A program made the translations under genes and the position numbers. Below the pieces are notes generated by a model. The model did not search any database, was not told the origin of the DNA, and saw only the letters and a program-made list of their open reading frames with translations. Shown one piece after another: positions 9,901 to 17,417 of a stretch of DNA of 64,000 nucleotides (the first letter of the stretch is position 1; each line of letters starts with the position of its first letter). The stretch lies in the NCBI GenBank assembly GCA_965203525.1, contig OZ241898.1, positions 2,108,001 to 2,172,000 on the forward strand, in the 5' to 3' direction. This stretch comes from WTFV01 sp965203525 (GTDB taxonomy: Bacteria; Acidobacteriota; Vicinamibacteria; Vicinamibacterales; UBA8438).

Positions 9901-10339
9901 GGGCGGTGGTGATGAAGGAGGCCGGCATCCCGCGCCGGCCGCTTCTGCCGCCGGGCGGCTCGATGCCCCAGCGCAGGACGTCCTGCAGTGTGCCGTCCAC
10001 TTCCCGGCCGCGGCCTTCCTGCGAGAACGTGCGCCCGTCGCGGGAGAACTCCAGATAGGCCTGGCCGCTTCTGCCGAAACTCTTGCGCACGCGCCAGATG
10101 CGTTGCGCAGCCTCCTCGAAGGTGAGTGTGACGGTGGGCGGGGCGTCGACGTTCCAGGCGCGCAACCGCTCGGCCGCGCTGGAGGTCGCCGGCAGCAGCA
10201 GGGCCGCGCGGATGGCCTGCACCAGACTGGACTTGCCGAGTTCGTTGGGCCCGTGCAACACGTTCAACCCGGGTTGCAACACCACGCCGGCGGCGGCGAT
10301 GCCCGCGCAGTCCGTCACGTCCAGCCGCTGAATCCACAT
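6911..10339 (-). CDS. SMC/SbcC-like AAA ATPase with long coiled coil
   Basis: 1142 residues. Walker A is GPNELGKSS (30-38); the C-terminal half-site has the signature VGAREQIALLLRIA, Walker B FVILDDQLTQSD and a switch histidine in TTCHPDAY. The region between (about 180-950) is Ala/Arg/Glu-rich heptad sequence, a long coiled coil. No CxxC zinc hook is visible, so it is closer to YhaN-type than to classical SbcC/Rad50. It follows the Mre11-like gene by 10 bp and should form a nuclease-ATPase complex with it. The ATG at 10339 begins MWIQRLDVTDC, the expected first strand. The last 90 residues are low-complexity Pro/Ala/Arg. Confidence 0.8.
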   Translation of the reverse strand: MWIQRLDVTDCAGIAAAGVVLQPGLNVLHGPNELGKSSLVQAIRAALLLPATSSAAERLRAWNVDAPPTVTLTFEEAAQRIWRVRKSFGRSGQAYLEFSRDGRTFSQEGRGREVDGTLQDVLRWGIEPPGGRSGRRGMPASFITTALLGEQSAIDAILATSLADDPNASGRDRLTEALQAMAEDPRCKQVLAAVQERVDEAFTATGRRRGGRGSPWIRLREERVAAERRARDVRQQVEESEAARARARQLQQEVLAAEAEAERAARERTTAGIAQRRRAAREAAAQALAEAQERLRQAQAQVRMRDERTAAAAAAEEDAAALRESLAAAERAVAEVAPRAAAARERVRQLETGDAEQGRRLREQEAENRRLKLQQQAAELAARGERAQKLAALEDAVAGADTEIRERGQALEERRALLRAAQAKTAADNDRLDGLELERACARYRSAVENSRTLAAELEAARRLAGEAGELADRANGKRAQAAALAAPAAAEIEHLKGLDAERRVAQARLAVGLAMDFTPENAGSAELIVDGAAQRRRFQAGERLACEAERELRLAIDGVGAFRVRGGGRDRRQDAETADERWRTAAAAVFARAGVDTIAGLEEKRRQAAELLDEAQALDGAAQEKRVRSEGLDEIERRAVVAGAEAEQCRSAVAGWLAADVSVDDHVRSLGTLRGEAALAEEIEELRDEVRERESLCGRMAHQVKVDEEQLAGARRDLENRRDELRGSAPAAEDRHARPGALDAERRRIDRELTAVDAEIAAVRSAATAEAEEARRTSAGLAEQETAARAARGEAAQRLQGAEKHLARLQGEADTLRQAVDRLDVAALQAACDERQGRFDALPDADGDGPADLAALESAADRAAGHAASLRRELSREEGALEQVGGQYVEEQATQAKEALEALARREHDVEVEYGAWRLLREKLAEAEKEDVANLGDALVKPVSARMSDLTGGRYGEVRIGPQLDAAGVLLGGDERSFDDVSVGAREQIALLLRIAVAEALGSFVILDDQLTQSDPRRMAWIRRLLGDAARKIQVVVTTCHPDAYLTGGEHAVNLEQCVRRHDVGPPSAAGGAGGGSGPEAPVGETAPAPPARRPAGRPDGGDAPRPAGPAAGAMRRRREAAPDTEDLEAALRASLRRSRE

Positions 10340-10349
10340 GGGCGTTCCG

Positions 10350-11516
10350 TCAGGCGGCGCCCCGCACCAGCCGGTAGAGATGGTGCAGCGCCCGTTCCGC
10401 GCGTTCCGTCGTCTGCGGATCATCGCCTTGCGCCAGCGCCTGCAGGCGCTCCGCGGCGGCGCGCAGCACCGCGGGCAGTTCGGCGTCGAAGTCCACCGCC
10501 TCGCCGGCGGCCAGACGCAGGCCCCGGCGGTCCACGCGCAGCACGCCGGCGCGCGGCGTCGTCGCCAGCGAGCCTCCGAGTTCCGCCAGCAGGCGTTCCG
10601 CCTCGTCGTATTCCGCCATCGGCACCGCCATCTCGACGCGGAGGCGCAGAACCGTCTTGCGCAGCTCGGTTTCGTCCGCCAGATTGCGCAGTTCCGCCAT
10701 CGAACGGCACGTCGTCTCGCGCCACTTCCACGAACCGACGACCTCCTTGCGCACCAGCGCCCGGCGCCGGCGATCGAGCGGGAAGAAGACCACCGCGACG
10801 TTGCCGGTTTCCTTCTCCCCGAAGCTGGTGGCTTCCGGCGCGCCCGGATACACCGTCGGCGCGGGCGCGTCCGGCTCCACTTCGCGGAACGAGTGGGTGT
10901 CGCCGACCGCCAGGTAGTCCAGGCCGCGTTCGGCGGCGCTGCCGCGGGCGATGGGGAAGTTGGTCTGCCAGCCTTCGACGTCGAAGGTCTGGCCGTGCGC
11001 CAGGCCGATGCGGATGCGCGTGTCGCCCGCTTCCCGCCGCGGCAGCGATTCGACGAGGTTGGTCTGTCCGGCGTGCGAGGTGCAGGGGCTCGCCACCACC
11101 ACGGCGCCCGCCCCCAGCGGCAGTTCCCAGCCCGGTTCGTCCACCACGCGCACGTAGTCCGGCAGGCCGCGCCGGAACCGGTGGTCGCGGTGGTAGACCG
11201 AACGCGGCGTCAGCGGGTCGTGGTTGCCGGGCAGCAGCACCACCGGACGCCGCCAGCCGCGGCGCTCCCGCAGCAGGTTCAGCAGGCCGCCCCACCACTG
11301 CTCGTCCGGCGCCGGTTCGTCGAACAGATCGCCGGCGCACAGCACCGCGTCGACGTTGCGGCTCTCCGCCACGTCCAGGATGCGTCCCGCCACCTCCAGG
11401 CGCGCCCTCGTCAGGCGCATCTCCTGTTCGTGCTCGAACGCCGGGAAGCGGCGGCCCAGATGCCAGTCGGCCGTGTGCAGCAAGGTCAGCGCCACGTCGT
11501 TCTCACCAGTCCGCAT
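10350..11516 (-). CDS. Mre11/SbcD-like metallophosphoesterase
   Basis: 388 residues with the calcineurin-type metal motifs in order: HTADWHLG (D17, H19), AGDLFDEP, LPGNHD, GLAHG and GDTH. It should be a manganese-dependent DNA exo/endonuclease acting with the SMC-like ATPase encoded 10 bp downstream. The start ATG lies 3 bp after the stop of the SNF2 helicase gene, so all three genes look like one transcription unit with coupled translation; an internal GTG at 11495, directly before the first motif, is an alternative start. The C-terminal third would be the capping/ATPase-contact region. Confidence 0.85.
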   Translation of the reverse strand: MRTGENDVALTLLHTADWHLGRRFPAFEHEQEMRLTRARLEVAGRILDVAESRNVDAVLCAGDLFDEPAPDEQWWGGLLNLLRERRGWRRPVVLLPGNHDPLTPRSVYHRDHRFRRGLPDYVRVVDEPGWELPLGAGAVVVASPCTSHAGQTNLVESLPRREAGDTRIRIGLAHGQTFDVEGWQTNFPIARGSAAERGLDYLAVGDTHSFREVEPDAPAPTVYPGAPEATSFGEKETGNVAVVFFPLDRRRRALVRKEVVGSWKWRETTCRSMAELRNLADETELRKTVLRLRVEMAVPMAEYDEAERLLAELGGSLATTPRAGVLRVDRRGLRLAAGEAVDFDAELPAVLRAAAERLQALAQGDDPQTTERAERALHHLYRLVRGAA

Positions 11517-11519
11517 TGC

Positions 11520-14500
11520 TCATTCGATGACGAACTCCGCGCTCAGGAGGCGCGTTCCCCGCGGCGCGGCGTAGCGGCGCCCGTGCGCGTGCCGCTTCCA
11601 CTTCTGGTAGGTCTCGTCCTGCTGGCCGGCGAGCGCCGCCAACCGGCCGTCGAGGCGTTCGATTTCCTGTTCCAGGCCGCGCACGCGGGCTTCCGCCCGG
11701 CCGCGCCGCTCCGCGCCGACGCTCTGGTCGCGCTGCCGTTCGGCCGCCGACAGGCGCCGGGCCTGCCGGCGGCGGGCGCGGCGGAGCACGAGGGCGCGGT
11801 CCGCCAGATATTGGTCGAGCTGGTTCATGGCCTGCTCGAAACCGGTCTGGTTGACGTGGGAGACGCTGCCCTGCTCCTCGAACAGCTCCTCGTCCACCAC
11901 TTCGTCCAGATGCGCCGCGGGAACCGCCAGCGGCGGCGACAGCTCCGCCAGATCCGCGCACGGCTGGCGCAGCAGCTCCAGGGCGGCCTCGGCCGGGCGC
12001 AGCACTTCCGCGTCCTCGAACACGACGGTCGCGCGCAGGCGCTCCTCCTGCTCGAAGCCGTCGTACCGCACGCGCGTCAGCGCCAGCCGGCCGCGACCGC
12101 CGCGGCGCCTCCGGAGCGCCTCGGGCGCGTCGGGCCGGAGCCGGAAGCGGACGCGAAACTCCCCCGCGCACTCGCGGCGGGCGTTCTCCACCGCCGCCCG
12201 GACCAGCGCATGCCCCACGTGCAGCGGATCCGCTCCGTCGAGGCCGCGCGCGCCGCCCAGCACCACGCTCCCGCCGCCGCGGAACGGTTCGGGCAGCAGC
12301 GGCGAAGCGCCGAAGTGCAGCACCGGGCGGCCTCCCCGTTCGCCCTCGCCCCAGGGCACGCCGGCGGCGTCCAGGTAGGCGGCCAGCACGTTCTTCAATT
12401 CGCCGTCGAGTTCCTCGAGCGCCGGCGCCAGCTCGGACCGGATGCGGTCGAAGACCTGCCGCACGGATTCGTCCAGGCGCTGTTCGATCAGGCCGATGGT
12501 GCGTTCGCGGGTGCGGTCGAGATCGCGGCGGCGTTCCTCCATCGTGTCGCGCAGCCGGCGCAGTTCCGCCTCCACGTCCTGCATCGAGCGCGCCCGTTCC
12601 CAGATGCGCCGCAACTGCGCTTCGAAATCCGGTCCGAGCGCGGAGACGAGCGCCGCGGACGAATCCGAACGCGGCGTCTGCAGCACCACGTCCGTCATGT
12701 CCAGCACCTTGCCGAACAGATCCAGCTTGCTGCTCAGAATCTCGAACGTGAGCCGCTGCGCTTCGTTGTCCTCGGCGAGGAAGTTGATCACCGTCACGTC
12801 GCGCCGCTGCCCGTAGCGGTGGCAGCGCCCGATGCGCTGTTCGATGCGTTGCGGGTTCCACGGCAGGTCGTAGTTGACGATGGTGTCGCAGAACTGCCAG
12901 TTCTGCCCCTTCGCGCCCGCCTCCGAGGAAATCATCACCGTCGAGCGGGTCTCGAACTCGTGCCGGAGCGCCGCGCGGACGGCGACCGTCCGGCTCGGCC
13001 GCAAGTGGCGCGGCACGTCGGCCTCCACCTCTTCGCGCCAGACGCGCAGCGCCTCCATCGCCCGCGGCGACTCGTTGACGCCGCGGAACAGCGTGACGTC
13101 CCGTTCGCGCAACGCCGTCTTCTCGACGAGCAGATCGCGCAGGTATTCCTGGGTGGTGAGCGACTCGGTGAAGATCAGCACCTTGCGGCGGTCCGGCGGG
13201 CGGTCCATCACCAGCCGCACCGCCTTGACGAGGCTGGCCGCCTTGCTGTCCTCGGGCAGCGCCCTGGCGCGGCGGATGAATCCCTCCACCCGAGCCAGCT
13301 CGTCGCCGACGGCCGCCCGGCGGGCGTCCGCCGCGGCTTCGCCGCCGGACGAAGGGGAGTGCTCCCGGCGTCCGGCCGCGGCGACTTCCGCGGCGGGGAC
13401 AGGCGCGGCTTCGCCGCCGGACGAAGGGGCATCCTCCCGGGCGTCCTCCCGACGTTCGACCGCGGCGACTTCCGCGGCGGGGACAGGCGCGGCTTCGCCG
13501 CCGGACGAAGGGGCATCCTCCCGGGCGTCCTCCTGGTGTTCGACCGCGGCGACTTCCGCGGGCGCCGCTTCACCGCCGGACGCCGGGGAGTGCTCCGCGG
13601 GCGCAAGGTCTTCGGCTTCTTCTTCCAGATCGTCCAGGTCCGCGGCGTCCTCGGCGGCGTCTCCCGCCAGCAGCCGGCGCAGTCGCGCCGCCACGCCCTC
13701 CAGACTTCTGGCCAGCGCAGGGGTGGACGAGGCCATCCGGCGCAGGAAGCCGATCAACTGCAACTGCCGCGCGCGGCCCTGGAACGCCTCGATTTCCGGT
13801 TCGAGCAGATACGCGGTGACGTCGTCGTAGAGCGCCTTCTCCTCCGGGCGCATGCGGTACTGGAACAGTTGCGCGTGACGCCCGACGAAGGGCCGCTCCA
13901 GGTACGGCGCGGCCTGGCGGCGCAGCGTGCGCTGCACCACCCGTTTCAGGCGCCGCCGCAGTTCGCTCGCCTGCGCGACGCCCGCGCCGCGGTTGAACAA
14001 CTGGTCGAAGGTCGGCTTGTCGCCCAGCAGCGTGCCGCTGCGGTCGATGTACTGCACCAGCGCCCACAGCTCGTCCAGCGAGTTCTGCATGGGCGTGGCG
14101 GTCAGCAGCAGCACCGGCGCGGGACCGATGATCTCCCGCACCCGGTGCGCGGTGCGGGCATGGGGGCTGTTCTCGTCGTAGACGCCGTCGCGGTCGTAGC
14201 GCCGGTGGATGCCGGCGAACACCTCGTGCGCTTCGTCGATCAGGCACAGGTCGAACGGCGGCGCCTCGCGCAACCGCTCGCCGCCCCGCTCGCCGCCCGC
14301 GTACTCGCGCCCCGCGACGAACACGCCCGGCGCGGCCACGTCCACGCCGCCGTCCGCCGCGTCCCGGACCTCCATCCCGAACAGCTCGCGCAGCTCGCTC
14401 TGCCACTGGCCGAGCAGGGGCCGCGGCACCACGATCAGCACGCGGCTCCCGCCTTCCGCAAGCAGTTGGGCGATGACGAGACCGGCCTCGATGGTCTTGC

Positions 14501-14693
14501 CCAGCCCCACCTCGTCCGCGAGGATGCAGCCCCCCTCGGGGATGCGGCCGAGCGCGAACGTCACGGCCTCGATCTGGTGCGGGTTCGGGTCCACCCGTCC
14601 GCTCCGCTGCGCCGCCACGTAGCGGCGCTTCTCGCCCGCCCGGCGCCGCCGGACGAGCTCTTCGGCATGGTAGCGGCGATGGATGGGGTGCAA
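11520..14693 (-). CDS. SNF2-family helicase-like ATPase
   Basis: 1057 residues. The first RecA lobe has LADEVGLGKT (58-67), LCLIDEAHE and LLTATPMQN; the second has KVLIFTESLTTQEYL, STVMISSEAGAKGQNWQ, VNYDLPWNPQRIEQRIGR and HRYGQ, the classical SNF2/RapA motifs. It is a dsDNA translocase. The linker between lobes (about residues 364-455) consists of four units of an Ala/Glu-rich repeat, SSGGEAAPVPAAEVAA-like. A C-terminal region of about 400 residues, partly coiled coil, is unassigned. The proposed start is TTG at 14693 (MHPIHRRYHAEE); the frame is open upstream with no ATG, so the true N-terminus may be a little longer. First gene of the helicase-nuclease-ATPase operon. Confidence 0.8.
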   Translation of the reverse strand: MHPIHRRYHAEELVRRRRAGEKRRYVAAQRSGRVDPNPHQIEAVTFALGRIPEGGCILADEVGLGKTIEAGLVIAQLLAEGGSRVLIVVPRPLLGQWQSELRELFGMEVRDAADGGVDVAAPGVFVAGREYAGGERGGERLREAPPFDLCLIDEAHEVFAGIHRRYDRDGVYDENSPHARTAHRVREIIGPAPVLLLTATPMQNSLDELWALVQYIDRSGTLLGDKPTFDQLFNRGAGVAQASELRRRLKRVVQRTLRRQAAPYLERPFVGRHAQLFQYRMRPEEKALYDDVTAYLLEPEIEAFQGRARQLQLIGFLRRMASSTPALARSLEGVAARLRRLLAGDAAEDAADLDDLEEEAEDLAPAEHSPASGGEAAPAEVAAVEHQEDAREDAPSSGGEAAPVPAAEVAAVERREDAREDAPSSGGEAAPVPAAEVAAAGRREHSPSSGGEAAADARRAAVGDELARVEGFIRRARALPEDSKAASLVKAVRLVMDRPPDRRKVLIFTESLTTQEYLRDLLVEKTALRERDVTLFRGVNESPRAMEALRVWREEVEADVPRHLRPSRTVAVRAALRHEFETRSTVMISSEAGAKGQNWQFCDTIVNYDLPWNPQRIEQRIGRCHRYGQRRDVTVINFLAEDNEAQRLTFEILSSKLDLFGKVLDMTDVVLQTPRSDSSAALVSALGPDFEAQLRRIWERARSMQDVEAELRRLRDTMEERRRDLDRTRERTIGLIEQRLDESVRQVFDRIRSELAPALEELDGELKNVLAAYLDAAGVPWGEGERGGRPVLHFGASPLLPEPFRGGGSVVLGGARGLDGADPLHVGHALVRAAVENARRECAGEFRVRFRLRPDAPEALRRRRGGRGRLALTRVRYDGFEQEERLRATVVFEDAEVLRPAEAALELLRQPCADLAELSPPLAVPAAHLDEVVDEELFEEQGSVSHVNQTGFEQAMNQLDQYLADRALVLRRARRRQARRLSAAERQRDQSVGAERRGRAEARVRGLEQEIERLDGRLAALAGQQDETYQKWKRHAHGRRYAAPRGTRLLSAEFVIE
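13336..13600. repeat. Four-unit in-frame repeat in helicase linker
   Basis: Units beginning GCTTCGCCGCCGGACGAAGG (with variants) start at 13336, 13408, 13492 and 13567, giving periods of 72, 84 and 75 bp, all multiples of three. Units share long identical blocks but differ in the middle. They encode the low-complexity linker between the two RecA lobes of the SNF2 protein. Confidence 0.95.
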
Positions 14694-14934
14694 CGGAATG
14701 TCGAGCGGCCTCTGCGCCGGTGGGCAAAGCGTATCAGACGGAAGCCGCCCCGGTCACGCCCGCGCTACGCCGGCGCCGGTCCGTGGCCGCCGGGCTCCGG
14801 CGCCGCCGGCCGCGACCCCCGGACGTCGACACCGGCGCGCCCGTGCGGTAGATGAGCCATGGTTCGAAGCGCACGGCGGACCTTCGGAGAACCCGAGTCT
14901 GGATCCAATGGCAGGCGATATGATCTGGCTGGAG

Positions 14935-15258
14935 GGCGCTGAAGGGGCGCGCTCTGACCTGCCGAAGCACCCGGCGCGGCTGAAGCCCCGGGGAGCCCGG
15001 CGTCTGGAGAAGCTGCGCCGTGCGAACCGGGCGCTGGACCGGGCCTGCGAACTGAAGGAGTACCTGGCGACGATCCTGGAGCAGGCGACGCCCGATGAGG
15101 CGCCGGCGCTGCTCGACGAGTGGCTGGAGTGGAGGGCATCAACAACAAGCTGCGGGTGATCGCGCGGCGCGCGTACGGTTTTCCACTCCCCGGATGCGCT
15201 CATCTCCATGTGCTGCGGAGGCATCGAACTGGCGCCCCCCTACCCACACGCATTTGAA
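14935..15258 (+). mobile_element. ISL3-family remnant, internally deleted
   Basis: Encodes a decayed copy of the ISL3 transposase that is complete at 60763-61989: HPARLKP, ARRLEKLRRANRALDR, ELKEYLATILEQA, then a jump directly to GGCATCAACAACAAGCTGCG. The roughly 107 bp lost between the two blocks lie between short TGGAG repeats, as expected for slippage deletion. The right end TACCCACACGCATTTGA is still recognisable. The 5' two thirds of the element are missing. Nothing else was recognised between 14694 and 14934. Confidence 0.85.
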
Positions 15259-15273
15259 GAGAGTCGAAAAACC

Positions 15274-15280
15274 AAGGAGG
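15274..15280 (+). promoter_or_regulatory. Strong ribosome-binding site fixing a GTG start
   Basis: AAGGAGG lies 8 bp upstream of GTG 15289. It favours this start over an in-frame ATG at 15208, which lies inside the ISL3 remnant. Confidence 0.7.
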
Positions 15281-15288
15281 TCAGCAGG

Positions 15289-16191
15289 GTGGACACGAAA
15301 GGAAGGAACCTGGATAGCTCAGTGCTCTGGAGAGAGTACGAACCGTGGCTCAGGAAGAGGGAAAAGTTCGACAGCGGCCAAGGAGAGGAACCGAGGGGGG
15401 TGGACGAAAGGGTGAAGTTCGCGATCGGTCCGGAAGCGGTAGTTCTCCGGCGCATCTTGGACTTCGAGAAGAACAACAGCGGATTCGGAATCTGCATCCT
15501 GTGCCTGCGAACAGATCTCAACCCGCTGAAGGTCACACGGGCACACGTCTTCAATAAAGCCGAGCGGCAGATGGATCCCCTGCCTGACACCGAATGGCAA
15601 GGCGACGGGGTCGCGTCGTTCGAGACCGACGTCGTGGAAAGCGACGGAGAGGTCACCGTGAAGATCGGGGTCGGAGGAATGCGCCGGATTCTGGCTGAGA
15701 GCGTGGTACCGGTCTGCGAGAACTGCCGGGAGCTGGAGCGGCGTCCCGATGACGAGATGCATGAAATGAAGCGGGTGCTGGATACAGCGCCGGAGCAGAT
15801 CACCATCAGCGGCTTCCCGCCCAACGAGAAGAGCGTCATCCGGGCGGGAACAGCAGTCAAGCTGGAGCGCATGGAACGGATCGACCGGGTACTCAGCGCG
15901 CGAAGGCGCTACTACCTGAACATCATCGCGCTTACCGGTAAGCTCGCGAGGTCGAACGAGAAGACGGGAACGAAGAGGTCCGAGGTTGGCACCGCGGACC
16001 TGATGGCGAGGCTGAAGGAGCTCCAGCACCGCTCAGGGGTGATGCAGGTGCTGCGGACGGACAGACGGCCGCGCGTGTACCTGTTCAACTCGCAGGGAAC
16101 GGAGCTGCACGCCGAAAGGATCCTGACCTGGAGTCCGCCAAAGCCAGATGCTTGGCGGATTCCTGAATGGCAGGCGCAAGGGCGATCCTAG
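15289..16191 (+). CDS. Hypothetical protein with HNH-like Cys/His pattern
   Basis: 300 residues, starting at GTG behind a near-perfect AAGGAGG just past the ISL3 remnant. I do not recognise the family. Visible features are CILC (residues 69-72), RAH (84-86) and CENC (143-146). A CxxC, a central His and a second CxxC after V-V-P-V is the order seen in HNH nucleases with a zinc finger, so a nuclease is possible but unproven. The C-terminal half is basic and helical. Codon use and base composition are less GC-extreme than in flanking genes, and it sits between an IS remnant and the PIG-L gene, which suggests acquisition. Confidence 0.6.
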   Translation: MDTKGRNLDSSVLWREYEPWLRKREKFDSGQGEEPRGVDERVKFAIGPEAVVLRRILDFEKNNSGFGICILCLRTDLNPLKVTRAHVFNKAERQMDPLPDTEWQGDGVASFETDVVESDGEVTVKIGVGGMRRILAESVVPVCENCRELERRPDDEMHEMKRVLDTAPEQITISGFPPNEKSVIRAGTAVKLERMERIDRVLSARRRYYLNIIALTGKLARSNEKTGTKRSEVGTADLMARLKELQHRSGVMQVLRTDRRPRVYLFNSQGTELHAERILTWSPPKPDAWRIPEWQAQGRS

Positions 16192-16226
16192 CCTGGTAGG
16201 CTTCCCCCGTGGCGAGCCGATCGACC

Positions 16227-17405
16227 ATGCCGGCGCCTGCCGATCTCCGCGGACGTTCGCTGCTGGCGGTCTTCGCGCATCCGGACGACGAGTCGATCGC
16301 CTGCGGGGGGCTGCTGGCATGGTGCGCCCGTCTCGGCGCCGACGTGGCGCTGCTCTGCATGACGCGCGGCGAGCACGGCCGGAACGCCGGAAGCGCCGGG
16401 CGGACGCGGAGCCGGGAGCTCGGGGCCGCCGCGCGCACGCTCGGCATCGGCGCGCTGACGCTGCTCGACCACGAGGACGGCATGCTGCCCTGGCTCTCCG
16501 CCGACACGCTGCGGTCCGCGATCGCGCGGGCGATTCGCGCCCGCCGGCCGGAGGTGGTCGTCACCTTCGACGCCGACGGCCTCTACTGGCACCCCGACCA
16601 CGTCGCCGTGCACGAGCTGACGACCGCGGCGGTCGTGGCGCTGGGCGCAGCCGCGCCGGCGCTCTACTACGTCACGATGCCCCCGGGAGCGATGCGCCGC
16701 GTCGCCGAGCACGCCGCCAGGGCGTCCTCGTGGATGCCGACGTCGCCGGTCCGGCCGGGAACGATGCGCCGCGTCGCCGAGCACGCCGCGCGGACGCGCC
16801 GGCGGCGCGGGCCGGAAGAAACCCCGGCGCCCTGCCGCGGCGACGATCCGGGCGGAGAGGAAGGCGGAGATCGCCAGCCCCGGCCGGCGGACGCCGGCGG
16901 CGCCGCACGTCCCCGGCCGCGCGCCGGCGCCGGCCGCCCGCCGCCGGCATCGATCCTCGGCGTCGCGGACCCGGACGCGTTCGGCGCGTCGGCGCCGGCG
17001 CCGACGCTGGTGGTCGACACCGGCGACTTCGCGACAGCCAAGCTGCAGGCCCTGGCCTGCCACGCGTCGCAGTTCGATGACAGCGCGCTGTCCTTCGTCA
17101 CCGAGCGCGACGCGCCGCGCCTGCTGGGGGTGGAGCACTACCGGCGGGCCGCCGCCGGCGCGCCGGGCCGCACGTTCCTTGACGACCTCGGCGCACGCCC
17201 CGGGGCGCCGGACGGGCCGCGCGACGGCGGCGCGCCACGCAAAGGCAGCACGACGCGATCTTCCCGGCCGGGGTCACCGGACGAGCCGCGCGACGGTGGC
17301 GCGCCGGGCCGCACGTTCCTTGACGACCTCGGCACACGCCCCGGGGCGCCGGACGGGCCGCGCGGCCGCGGCGGCGCGCCCGGGACGGCGGCGCGGCGCC
17401 CGTGA
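16227..17405 (+). CDS. PIG-L (LmbE-like) family deacetylase
   Basis: 392 residues. AHPDDE (17-22) and the later WHPDHVAVH are the zinc-binding motifs of the PIG-L/LmbE fold, which removes N-acetyl groups from GlcNAc-type sugars (as in MshB, BshB or PIG-L). The ATG at 16227 is preferred over GTG 16209 because the first strand follows closely. The protein is longer than usual because of two in-frame repeat insertions (16684-16789 in the core after the LYYVTMPPG strand; 17157-17363 at the C-terminus). With the downstream methyltransferase and the GT at 5787 it could modify an unknown glycoconjugate. Confidence 0.8.
   Translation: MPAPADLRGRSLLAVFAHPDDESIACGGLLAWCARLGADVALLCMTRGEHGRNAGSAGRTRSRELGAAARTLGIGALTLLDHEDGMLPWLSADTLRSAIARAIRARRPEVVVTFDADGLYWHPDHVAVHELTTAAVVALGAAAPALYYVTMPPGAMRRVAEHAARASSWMPTSPVRPGTMRRVAEHAARTRRRRGPEETPAPCRGDDPGGEEGGDRQPRPADAGGAARPRPRAGAGRPPPASILGVADPDAFGASAPAPTLVVDTGDFATAKLQALACHASQFDDSALSFVTERDAPRLLGVEHYRRAAAGAPGRTFLDDLGARPGAPDGPRDGGAPRKGSTTRSSRPGSPDEPRDGGAPGRTFLDDLGTRPGAPDGPRGRGGAPGTAARRP
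16684..16789. repeat. Repeat-spacer-repeat, period 72 bp (in-frame)
   Basis: A 34-bp block containing GATGCGCCGCGTCGCCGAGC occurs at 16684-16717 and 16756-16789 with one mismatch and a 38-bp unrelated spacer. It encodes MRRVAEHAAR twice in the PIG-L protein. Confidence 0.95.
17157..17363. repeat. Compound in-frame repeats at PIG-L C-terminus
   Basis: A 66-bp block (GGCGCGCCGGGCCGCACGTT...) occurs at 17157-17222 and 17298-17363, period 141 bp, one mismatch. Nested inside, a 26-bp block GACGGGCCGCGCGACGGCGG recurs from 17211 to 17280, period 69 bp. The coding effect is duplicated APGRTFLDDLG and PDGPRDGGAP units. All periods are multiples of three. Confidence 0.95.
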
Positions 17406-17417
17406 ACCCGTACCGCC

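Noticed and set aside
6911..10339. Classical SbcC/Rad50
   Set aside because: No CxxC zinc hook is visible in the middle of the coiled coil and a SNF2 helicase is part of the operon.
6911..14693. DISARM, BREX, Wadjet or Lamassu system
   Set aside because: The SNF2 helicase and SMC-like ATPase recall single components, but the defining partners of these systems (DrmABC, BrxC/PglZ, JetABC, LmuA) are absent.
15208..15288. Start of the HNH-like protein at ATG 15208
   Set aside because: The first codons are the tail of the ISL3 transposase (MCCGGIELAPP); a GTG with AAGGAGG follows the IS end.
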